From: Winslowiella toletana | GTDB taxonomy: Bacteria; Pseudomonadota; Gammaproteobacteria; Enterobacterales; Enterobacteriaceae | Length of the DNA: 64,000 nucleotides | Direction of reading: 5' to 3' | Assembly (NCBI RefSeq): GCF_017875465.1 | Contig: NZ_JAGGMQ010000001.1 | Span: 1,798,001 to 1,862,000, forward strand | Part shown: piece by piece, positions 50,901 to 60,100 of the stretch | How positions within the stretch are numbered: the stretch's first letter is position 1 | How the letters are laid out: each line of letters opens with the position of its first letter | Program-made: the position numbers and the translations under genes | The notes under the pieces: model-generated | What the model was told of the DNA's origin: nothing | Databases searched by the model: none | The model's input: only the letters and a program-made list of their open reading frames with translations

Positions 50901-51108
50901 CCAGCTTTACAACAGTGAGTCGCTGGTTATCAGGCTGGTGATGACCGATGAAGAGATGGTGTTTGGCCTGCTGTGTGAATATTTTGCCGCGCAATATCCG
51001 CAGCGGGCGACAGAAGAGATCGCCGCAGCCTGGTTTCTTTTCCAGCAGACCTTTACCCGGCGCACAGACGAGGAAAACCAGCAGCAGCTCTATCTGGTGG
51101 GCGTGTAA
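41914..51108 (+). CDS. Giant protein of unknown function, first of a tandem pair
   Basis: This 3064 aa protein has no family I recognise. It is paralogous along its full length to the next gene. The N-terminus (residues 1-45) is Ser/Thr/Ala/Pro-rich with no classical signal peptide. Residues 99-252 hold several hydrophobic helices, and 390-440 hold a hydrophobic pair. Residues 443-1262 come from an AT-rich block. A charged coiled coil at about 1150-1185 is followed by a hydrophobic hairpin (AAIPPLIAFPYLAVGSKKG). RARRQ is at 1669-1673, a Trp-rich block GFAGFWWDPVSRVCYLGW near 2258, and the C-terminus is LYLVGV. Size, membrane-active helices and absence of enzyme motifs suggest a large toxin or surface/interaction protein, but this is inference. 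AAGGA lies about 12 nt before the ATG. Confidence 0.85.
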   Translation: MDNNITITPTVASAARSADIPPTAATCPLPVSNILNVQHLAPGDSRYTRHPVCSDGELFFDALETHQTSSGWPSFSALSTLVKEAIHHQLNRLSRTAVAASLLHMMPADLSKLLAAVLICSHPGKELLSLAGYLGGMELINQLIHTVAGASSTAAILSSLPGLLLVWLQRHHLSLSESLTDSCLILLSSGLALCAAADITQPGWLLSLHEQVIAPVTQLCAESGFTTLVTTGITLIVGLYAMLRLSGGSADRIPQANILTHGARIIQGLWALSAKSQDYQRLYSLARPQRQIKSWYQLTHGKPYREYQAEKALERAVLRCLPKEVLRQNDNSEQFHQAYQQTEQHILNQQLSVCPQDGRDIRPLTHAERKPSATAITEDTLLSAASEGASASVPLLVSGAVIAGAAASPSWWKGRTALSLATTGITLASVAGMRYLRQAPEPEAEADKTNVCINMINVIKRFLASDNTGATLAVELFSWLFDEKNNLNLVRADLLLDSLNITSFRSIDYHNMNDQLVIILSYLLSGENRNTPEEVDNIILKIHAGYISTWYKFVVEKKNDAIKNILNDLRKECAKEYLVRGIHSRFGMGKITEFILSQIVPNLLFMEKNGRSHEPLISKNGYYLWNYIGRKLLENRDFSGESLITALREGFIDGFFISGLRSYDNQNISAPEVVEELKEEYDAINRNAAAYHKQDKELAKLPIITLDDIIKKFYPEIDIDAKQNFNILSLLVRTEGHMDNHTKILIDCTSFRDLIRNLDDGFTLLHQLLPQKTPETLRDYNISGKRKSFSLKKHPTRAELYHEFEKSYQDMCEKHLSLYNDIVDKAFMNLPEDDFDFLHHSDTCFIAIDFEFKRLSYFHYFFYPKFFRLRPAIREKVLYNVRPHYKVGNFFIAWNPKTREKRYYLLQIEYIRSHFRQLPIWRLPINKTEEIPGLEQSVLDENFVFTDQQPFTDSCSEIKEPNTTIHSHMSKTGHFFTERYHKYKNELCVTFQPERKNIVIFKERQLGDKNSVSMRMLKKEISKNREDFLSYMKTAAINSTETEKNSARSALDNFIQTLPLYNCYELARDYIFSREDNAPPSTIIPTLQALICFGDIYGMRGFSQKISALLQSIKKKYVSRLLKEQQIQKLAIKVDSALKRTVASSYSDSLQIQINVIRDEIEKIDDEIIALRDDINLLLKDVAAIPPLIAFPYLAVGSKKGYLASIFPWAVGTIKTGAKKLLLHKRKTRFGFQWQNPLGDKLFEHELYTLPEPALINQTCTPGKTSAENITLNVFNLFYNDKALYQQLLFTALRTRDPQAVIATAREHRWIFPENYNQMAMFCFIALTIPIIHYTNMVLTMEDYFKTDKNDVKVTEAALWRYYHDVQERPYIKPAVELQDAQQQLIKQASDIVSNTLQGTIQAIEANYLFMLQFFLMREDVVALVQAMGASPAARQTALTRWQRELNFNLERFTLYGASLSSVQMKFHAAAVGQFAQYCQQAVSSQPHAIMLFSHNMETFLERREQYRRDHPAATLSSADDFTRNWLQIARDLSALYQSFARLEYSAKVLANYPPDQWEGTAAQSAWRAAMQPWLLEEMHYENFQPALSEAGKYLAQYWQQRQTGAGDKLEIIENGVINPLFIADVSRALTESCRHYPRLYFCRVWLTDNGRWFTFLTNEYMPDSHTVRARRQTDGPHSAYPLAQPDYQALNETVALPLDKSQLWALESFVHFASQPFHLRLNIYRQDALPVKALTRRDAVALINHLIDEQGNLRDYQVMVLSRYFPSLNVADDFPPLQLLSDIFQLTTPDTPGLYQFIFHYLQHKLARGTHKLSILLTREFVASESQAIYRQLTAQLDDIDKPAEQALRHFITATLQHLLSFTRGLHHVESRLTAAPLQNFSSRLLCIGAIIAHQLRLNATADADFLHLTWEALHDAGLLSLRETAIQQIALISGQQPVTGQQQQATDALQLIAASVQSAMQLQQRLQNCLRHNQWLAGFLHLLTFSGFSAEQQQQLSSMIKTSAQQQHHLLQLALQQLPADDSMQLADALQKAELQVSWYAEWRNTLQSVSVAGLGFHTYQQQGIVLPLGDPHSIPLIFRQLSRSADAHELISLCFADTQTPHTLAAPVQIILAGNQSVTDPATALSLWMQQQMDKLCTSLMRTESESAFTQQKKQLERWLSQHLFFYDRDDNYDYRFIQQQTHQLVTIASHVDLAGWQQPHHLRAPDLPPVADFNQAITNVMGAETRWPFLTTALKERGQRYSPTPLSALPADGFAGFWWDPVSRVCYLGWKQGEERMLYVSLAENRQALYPLPDDSASAAIWLALNPSDLLSYSLQALRHGEISALTFFDDSVPLAWQLQSAISNAPPLPPNAIPTLFSGVARLYISGSGSDLQYYFSPAAGSAALPVSASAFSHGGWRIAYTPSADRTSPDQGFSLETQPFNTDWQHTWSLTASSRWQLQPAQNASQLIRAGNFSPVAYLQWGDGATHCASMTPAAPVLQGSDGSMVFIFSEDDYRRISYRVLDPQGTLCRSPQIPLSWPQSSTATSAQQFDAQLEAFISQLEPDYWPLLPADEGERLKRELAGLQQHRHSAFTAATKAIGWFPFRTTSPQLDMSELMDVLLYLRSSGRHFDNELKQGTLLQDTDITLSSLLSNPLSWREFDLYREDERRTAERFITVRIAMLQKALTLLKKDPMLDSLSGALQEGIEQAITLQKQAKSAIEFIKQHSDLPANDDAAFLLQRHCFAQNNFFSYYQQQLHITPELFAQPWPCLRNQSWPAASRLTWQPVLDQLHSLATALPPDEKVLNRLLTLSAQQWHTPETLQRAAAWRQICDGALGYWQSSHRAEQLIMLRPQATAGNAELMPVRHHWPVRLILAAGIGDPTSNHTAGIAPARRITAEQQEDLLLTPVGPARHPEPAPRLAGISAQPQTIGKFAAWVKLRLSSPWALAAFSGPSFCLRLQNRIRQVIGNEQAHWSTEEQRFYHAADTQLFLQEDQPEQLDKRRYGAFFRQLYNSESLVIRLVMTDEEMVFGLLCEYFAAQYPQRATEEIAAAWFLFQQTFTRRTDEENQQQLYLVGV

Positions 51109-51179
51109 CGTCGGCAATTAATCCTGCAACATCGCGAGGTTTGCCATCGATATCTTATTACTCAAGGAGGAGTGACGGC

Positions 51180-54100
51180 ATGAAAACTGACATCGCCACT
51201 GTGGTCTCTACCGGCAGGGTAGCGGCAGTGATTGAGCCGAATCGTACTGACCTGTGTTCGCTGCCGGTGGCAAAAATTCGCAATGTCTCGCTCCCCTCGC
51301 CAGGTGACGAGCAAAACCGGCAACGCATGGCTGCCTGCCTGCAACCGCTGAATCCGCGCCCCGAATCCGCGCTTCCGGGCGAAAGTGAAGCCGATCAATT
51401 CTTCGATGCCCTGGCTGACCAGCCATGGATGATACCGGCTCAACGGCAGTGGCCATCATTAAGCAGCCTGGCATCACAAGTCCGGGACGCCATCCATTAT
51501 CAGCTTCATATCTTCAGCCAGACCACCTTTGCTTACGACCTGCTGCATGTGATCCACCCCGATCTCAGTAAACTGCTGGCCGCCGTGCTGGTCTGTAGCG
51601 GCCGGGGGAAAGATATTGTCTGCCAGGCAAGTCTGATGGCCGGACTGCAACTGATCAATAAACTTATCTATATTGCCGCCGGTGCGACGTCCACCGCGGC
51701 GATGCTGTCCAGTCTGCCAGAGCTGTTGATCGTCTGGCTGCAAAGACATCAGGTCTCATTGCCGGAAAGTCTGTTGAAGAGCCTGTACGCGCTGCTCTCC
51801 AGCGGACTGGCCATCTGCGCATACCATGATATTGCGCAGCCCACCTTGCTGGTAGAGCTGCACGCCAGCGTTATTGCGCCGCTGAAGCAGTTGTGCAACG
51901 AGACGGGCGTCAGCGACATCGTGGTCAGCGGCGTGACACTGATCCTCGGTTTGTATTGCATGCTGCGCCTTGTGGGCGGGCTGCAGGTCAGACTGCCAGC
52001 AGCAAATATGCTCACCCACGGCATCAGGATCATTGAGGGTCTCTGCAGGCTGTCTGCTACCAGTGAGGATTTTCAGCGCCTGTATAAACGACAACAACAG
52101 CGGCAACAGATAAAGACATGGTACGAGCAAACATATCGCAAAGAGTATGAGGAGGATAAAGCCAGCAAAGCGTTAAACCGGGCAGTGATTCGTTGTCTGC
52201 CCAAAGAGGTGCTGCTAAACCGCGTGGAGCGACAGACACACGATAATCCTGACAGCGCAGATTTATATCGCGCCTGTCAGCAGATGGAGCAACAAATTTT
52301 ATCCGGGCAGCTGGCAATCTGTCCTGCAGCAGACAGAAGCGTGGTGCCACGGATGTCCGGCAATCGCGCCGCAGCGCCAGCAGCAAACGCTGGCAGCGCG
52401 CAGGCCAGTTCGTCATCAGAGGGGGCGGCCACCCCTTTTCTTCTCCCCGCAGCGGTACTGGCTGGCGCATCGGTACCGAACCACTGGTGGCCTAGCCGGA
52501 CACATATAGCGCTGGCGGCAACAGGGCTTACTCTGGCGGTAGGGTCGCTGTATATGGGTCATCGCCTGGCGCGCCCGCAGAAATCATCGGCGGCGGAGGT
52601 TAATCCGTTGCAGACCACGCGCAATATCTGTTTCAACACAACTAATAATATCAGGCAACTTCTGCAGTCAGATAAAAGCGGTATATCACTGGCGGTAGAG
52701 TTATTTGACAAGCTCTTCGACTATCATGGCAATATTAATTCTACCCTCGCCGATCAATTGCTGGAAAAGGAGCAGATCACTCTCTTCACCAGCTCGCATC
52801 GTAATGAAATGAATGCCCATCTGCTAAATATATTAGCATTGCTTTTCACGCCAGGCGACCAACGCGAACCGGTAGATATCAACAGCATCCTGGTCACCCT
52901 GCAACGTAAAGTCAGCAAACTCTGGAAACCATTAACTAAAGGTAAAAGAAATAAAACTGTCAGTGAAACGCTTGATTATCTGCGGTTGCATTGCGCTAAA
53001 AAATATACCGCACTGGGTATCTACAGTCAGTCAGATATGCAAAAAATATCAGATTTTCTGTTATCTCACGTAGTATCTGACTTACTTATGCTGGAAAGAA
53101 ACGGCAGAGGGGGCGAAAATTTTGCCTCTGTCGATAGTTATTACCTGTTGCTCTATATTATTAAAAAATTTCGTACCAACCAATATATCAGCAACACGGA
53201 ATTTTCTACAGCGCTTAGCGAGGGGCGGGCCGAGGCCTTTGTTGGCGCTCGTTTAGTCAGCTATACCGGCTATAATTTCACCAGTGACAGGGCCTACCTT
53301 GAAGAGATCTATAAAGAAAATAATGAAAAAATACATTATTATCATCAGCAAGAGATCAAGCTGGAATCTTTGCAATTTGTCACTTTTGATGAAATTATTG
53401 AGTATGCCTATCCCGGCATTGATATCCACGCACCAAAGAACTTTAACACCCTGTTGCTCAGAATAAAAACGCAGGGGCGGATTGAGAAGGAAATCCGCAT
53501 CATCGCCGGATGTAAAAGCTTTGGCGAAATCATCCGCCATATGAATGATGGCTTTACTGAGCTATACCATTTTCTGCCACGACATATACCTGAGCAATTA
53601 CGTGTTTACGATCCTGGCAAAAAAACATTTAACTTAAAAAAACACCCCAACCGAAAGGAGCTATACCAGAAATTTGATCAGGCGTATGAGGAGATGGTTA
53701 AAGAGCATTGTAGCCTGTATCGTGATATTGTCGAAACCGCATTTAGTATTATGGCGGAAGAAGATGCACACTTTCTTAACCAGACTGATACGGAAATTTA
53801 TGCGATAGACGTGAAAGTGAAGCGATATAAAGCATTACGTAATGCCTTCCTGCCAAATTTATTCAGAACCAAACCCAGCATCAGCAAACATATTGCCTAT
53901 CATAATCGCCCTTATCATGAGCTTGGCAAAATATTTATGGGCTATAACCGACGAACCAAAAAGAAACACTTCTTTATTATTAATATTGAATCCAGCCGCA
54001 TACATTTCAGACAATTCCCGGTTCGTCGATTACCGATTGATAGAAAAGAATATATCTACCACCTTGATAATGCTCTGTTGAATGAAAATTATATTTTTAT

Positions 54101-57100
54101 GGATGAACGGCCTTTTTTTGATCCCTGCGAAGAAGTGAAAGATCCTGCAACGACCATTAAGCCATCGGACAGATTAGGCCATATTATTATGGCGTATTAT
54201 CAATATTATAAGGGAAAACTTTGTGTTGCCACCCGAAACCCTGAAGAGATATTGCTATCTTATCGGGAAAGGCGTCTCGGCGATAAAAACACTTCGCCCC
54301 TGAAGGCATTAAAAGAGGAAGTAATAGCAAACCGACAAAAATTCCTGATGGATTTAAAGCAAAAATACCATAATCCTACACCAACAGAAAAGGAAAGTAC
54401 CGGAGATAAACTTCCACAATTTCTGGCGTTACTTCCGTATCATAGCTGTTATGAGTTTTTTCGCGATTACCTGATTTCCCGGGAAGATGACAGGCCACCA
54501 TCCGTCGCGATCCCGCTCTTCCAGGCCACTATCTGCGCCGCAGATTTTTATTGGGGGTATGGGGTAAAAAAAACACTCTCTTCACTGCTTAATGATCTTA
54601 AAAAATCCTATACTACCCGCTGGATAAAAAAAAGCGAGTTAACCCTGCTGGATAAAAAAATCATGGAATCCCTGACCCAGCCCTCTTCCTCAGGCTATGC
54701 TGACCGACTTGCGGCTGAAATTAATCAGGCCAACATCAAACTGGAAGCACTTGATAAAGAAATAACTCATTTACGTAATGAAATTCACCTCTCCATCGGT
54801 AACATTGCTTCGATTCCGGTTTTTATCGCTTTTCCTGTACTGTCCCTGAAACCTGGCGGTAATTTATTACTCGCGAGCATCCCATGGGGGATTAATATTG
54901 TTAAAAAAGAGTTAAAAAACGTTAACCGGCGTTTAAAAGAAAGCCTGGATGCTGTTCCGTGGAGTAATCCACAGTCAGCTTTGTTAGCGGGTGATAAGAG
55001 TGACATCCCGTTTCCGCCATCACAACATAATGCAACCTGCTACTCTGACACGAAGCCCTCGGATAATATTATTTTTGATATTTTTGATTTGCGCCGGACC
55101 AACGCCACACTTTACCAGCAACTTTTTTTTACCGCATTACGTGACCCTTCACCAGAACTCGTAACTGCTGCCGCCGAAAATTCAGGCTGGCTGATCGCTG
55201 ATAATCATAACCAGATGGCGATGTTTATTTTTATTTCGTTAACATTTTCTGTCCGATTTTATATCAGCGCCGTATTGTCACAGCAAGATTATTATAAAAA
55301 TGATGCTAACATTAATGAAGAAATGATCATTAACTACCTTGAAGATTATCTTACTCCCCCCTGCCCCCCTTGTATCAATCCTCCGTTTGCTATGCAGGCT
55401 GATCAAAGCATCCTGGTCGGCAAGTGCATTAATACGATTGAGGCGGTGCTGGAGAGCAATATTCATGGTATTGAGTTAAATTATCTTTTTATGATTCAGT
55501 ATTTTCTGATGAAAGAGGATATCGCCTCACTGTTATTGGAAATGAGCGAAAACCCGGAAGAGAGGCAACATAATCTGGAGCTTATCCAGCAGAACCTCTC
55601 CTATGAGATGAAAAAGTTTGCCCTCTATGGCGCGTATCGATCTGCGACGCAACAGAAATTTCAGGCCACCGTCATTAATCAATTTCTCTCTTACAGTAAA
55701 CAAGTGGCCGACAGTAATCCCGCCAATATTACCCTTTTCAGCCCGAATGTTGACACCTTCCTGAGCCGTAGTGAACACTACCGGCAGTATCACCCGGCCG
55801 CCACACTCCCTTCCCTTGCCGACTTCACCCATAACTGGCTACATGTGGCACAGGATATTAGCGATATTTATCAGTCATTCGCTCGCATTGAATACAGTGC
55901 GAAAGCCCTGGCGAATTTTCGCGTGGAACAATGGGATGCCAAAGCAGCGCAGGCCGCCTGGCTGGCCGCACTGCAGAGCTATCTGTTTCCGGAAATGCGC
56001 TACGAAAATATCATGCCGGTGTTAGCGCATGCAGCGAAGAAATTACGCCAGTCCTGGCAGCAGCGACAAGCCAATGCAGATATCCCGCCAGAAATTGTCA
56101 GTCAGGGTGTGGTTAACCCGTTATTTATCGAGGAGGTCAAAACTGCGCTGGAAAGCGGCTGCGCCCGTTATCCGGGCATGTTTTTTTGCCAGATTTATCT
56201 TTTAGAGCACGGCGACTGGTTTACCTTTCTGGCCAGCGACTTTACCTCCGATGCCCGGCACCGCGCCAGGCGCCAGCCGTATAGTGCGTCGCCCCCGTGG
56301 CCGCTGACGCCATTAGACAGTCCGAGCCTGGAAGAGAGTATTATCCTGCCGGTAAGATACCCGGCAGTTCATCTCAATAACCATACGTTGTATCAGCAGC
56401 AGCTGAACATTTTACAGAATACCTTTCGACGTGACGCGGGGCTGCCTTTTCATCAGCGCTTACAAGGTGATGTACTGGATGTTCGTCCTCTGACAAGGCG
56501 CACGGTGCTGAGTGATGCCATTGCGCTGATTAACAGTGTGATTGATACAGAGGGCAATATTGTCGACTATCAGCACCGGCTATTGAGCCACTATTTGCCG
56601 CAGCTTAGCACCCCGGATAACTATCCCGTCCTGCAGTTATTAAGTGATATGTTACAGATAGCCGCCCCTGATGCGCCGAAGCTATACCTTTTTATCCTTC
56701 ATCATTTACAAAACAGGCTCGCAGCCCCCGCATTCACCCTGTCCATGTTGTGGCAGAAGCGTTTTATCGATGAGCAGGTTGCCAATATTGATCGGCAATT
56801 TTCAGCTCATCTGACAAATATTGATGCTGATACGTCACAAGCGCTGCGGCGCTATATCACCGCCACACTACGTCATCTGCTCTCTTTCTCACACTATCTC
56901 GGCAATATTGAACCCCTGCTGGCTGAAGCGCCCTTGCAGGATCTTGCCTCGCAATGGCTCTGCCTCGGTGCGATTATTGCCCGTCAGCTGAAGGTAAAAG
57001 CGACCTCCGCCGAAGAATTACTGACCCTGAGCTGGGCCGCCCAGCATGACGCCGGTCTGCTCTCCTTACAGGACACCGCCATTCAGCAAACGGCATTGCT

Positions 57101-60100
57101 TTGCGGGCATAGCGCATCGGATCAACGGGCGGTGGCGCAGGATGCCCTGCGGACCATGGCCCCTCATATGAAAACCGCGGCGGAAATGCATAAGCGTATC
57201 CTCTCCTGCCTCGACGCCGACCAGCTACTGGCGCTGTTCCTTAAACATCTCACTTTTGAGGCGTTATCGCCTGAACAGGCGAGCCAGCTGCGTGTACTGG
57301 TGGCAAATGTGCTGCAAAATCAGCGTGACCTGTTGCATATCGCGTTACAGCAACTTTCGCTCGACGATAAGCTGCGTCTTTCACAATTTTTGCAACAAGG
57401 GACACTGCAGGCTCGCTGGTATCTGTTTCAGCCAGCACCAGAGCAGAACAGTAAAGTCGCCGGCCTGGCCTTCGCCAGTGATAACCAGCGTGGTTTATTA
57501 CTGCCACTGGCCGATCCCCAATATCTGCCACCCATCTTCCGCCAGTTAGCGCAGTCACCGTCGGATAGCGAGTTGACCCTCCTATGCTTCGGCATCAAGG
57601 AAACCCCGCACAACTTTACTGAACCCGCCAGATTAACCTTAACCGCAGATTCTCAGGCCGGAGCAGCGCCGATTCTCGACCCTGCAGCGTCGCTCTTTAC
57701 ATGGTTACAGTCAGAGATCGAAACGCAGTTAAGCTTGCTGACCCGCGCGCGTGATGAAATTACCTTTACGACACAGAAAGCGGCGCTGAGCCACTGGCTG
57801 AGCCAGCATCTGTTTTTCTATGAGCGGGACCAGCTGGATGATTACCCTTTTATCCAGCAGCAGACGGAGCGCATGACGCTGATAGCGGCCCATCGTGAGC
57901 TGGACAACTGGTTGCAGCCAAAACAGAGTAAGCCTGCCAATCTGACGGCGGTTACACACTTCAACCAGGCCATTACCCGCGTACTGGGCGCCAGTACCCT
58001 CTGGCCGACACTGACGATGCAATTAAGAGCGCTTATCCAGGCGCAGGGCGCAACGCCATTAGCCAGCTTGCCCGAAAACGGTTTCTGCGGTTTCTGGTGG
58101 GATCCCATTAGCGGCCTCTGCTACCTGGGCTGGATGACAGGAGAAAAACGCACACTGTACGCCAGCCTTGCCGCCAACCGCGAGACCTTATATCTGCTGC
58201 CGGATGACGCCGCCAGCGCAGCTATCTGGCCAGCATTAACCCGGTTTGACTGGCTGGTGCAAAATGTACAGGCGTTGCGCAGCGCAACCCTCTCCCCCGA
58301 GCATTTTTTTACTTATGCCATTCCACTGGCCTGGCAGCTGCAACAAGCGATGCCCGCGTTACAACCCCTGCCGGCGGGCGCTGTTCGCCACAGCACATTA
58401 ACGGATATCTATACCACAGAAGATGGTGGTCACTATTTTAATCCTGGTGTGCCGCAGCGAGTGATACCGGTAATACTGACTGACTTACCCGATGGCGGTT
58501 ACCGCGTTGATTTTTCCGCGCCCGATAACCAGCTTTCACCCGATCAGGCTTTTTCTCTCGATGCCCGTCAGGTTGATCCGGCGCAGGAAGGCAAGTGGAT
58601 AGCCACGCCGCAGCCAGGCTGGCGATTGATCTCCGCCCCCGCCGCCAGCACCTTAATCAAACAGGGTATTCTTTCTCCCGTGGCCTATCTGCAATGGGGG
58701 GAAGACGCCAGTAACACCACCACCATGACGCCAGCCGCCAATGTTCTGCAACGCAGCGACGGCTCAATGGTGTTTATATTCAGTGAGAATAACGGCCAGC
58801 GTATCAGCTATCGCATGCTGGATGCGGAAGGCAGACTGCAATTCTCCCCCGTGATCCCCGGCCACTGGCCACTGGCGAGCACGGCAGAGCAATTTAACGC
58901 CACCCTGACGACTTTCCTTGCTCAGCAGAACACTGCTGATTACCAGGCATTACTCAATACCGATGAACGGCAGCGCCTGATGGCGCAATTGTCCACCACG
59001 CAAAGCAACAGGCAGGCGGCGATAATCAGCGCCAGCGGCATCATGAGCGTAATCCCTTTCCGTTGCAGCGAAAACCAGGAAGCCATACATGAACTGTTTG
59101 ATATCAAACTGCATTTTCGTAGCCTGGGCAGAGACTTCGATCATGAGATAAAAGCCAGCCTCTCGCTGCAGGAGGTGGACACTTCACTCAGCGCGTTGTT
59201 ATCTCAGCCGTTTGACTGGCGCGGATTTAACCTGTACGCCCCCCGCGAGCGGCAGCAGGCGCTAATGCTGGTGCAGGCGAAAACATTCCTGCTGCAAAAA
59301 TTGCTGGATCAGCTGGAGTCAGAGGCGATTCTGCGGACAATGTCCGACACATTACGACCATGGATTAAGCAAAACCTGAATCTTCTGGCGCAGGTCGGGG
59401 CAGCGCTTAAATTTATTCAACAGCAGCCCCGGCATCAATTTAACGTGACTGAACCGGAAATACGCCTGCAACGGCAGTGCTTTGCGGAAGACTATTTATT
59501 CAGTTATTACGATTTGCAGCTGCATGTCACCGCCGATATTTTTCAGCACGCCTGGCCCTGTATCCGCGTCAGCGATGACGCGCCGCTGGCGCAACGCGAC
59601 TGGCAGCCGGCACTGGATCAGCTGCATACTCTGGCAAGCGCACTGCCACAGGATAACCGGCTGCTGGAGCGGTTGTTAAGCTTACCCGCCGCCCGCTGGC
59701 GCACAGCGGAAATCTCCCGCTGTGCCGGGCAGTGGCGACAGATTTGCCATCCCATCAGCGGTTACTGGCAAACCCCGCATCAGGCCGAACAGATTATTCT
59801 GCTGCGGCCTAAGGTGTCCGCTCAGGATTTACCGCTTATCCCGCAACATTACCACTGGCCGGTGCGCCTGTTTCTTTCCGCCGGGAAAGGCGACCCGATG
59901 TCGCATCAGGTGGAGGGGATGGCGCCCGGCTGGCGGCTCAGTGCGGAGCAGCAGGAAGATTTACTGCTGACAACGCCACAGCCAGCCGGGCAGCAGGAAG
60001 GCGCTACGCGTCTGGCGGGAATCAATGCCCACCCACACAGCGCACAGACGTTTGTCGCCTGGGCGAAACTGCGGCTCTCCAGCGCCTGGGCGCTGGCGGA

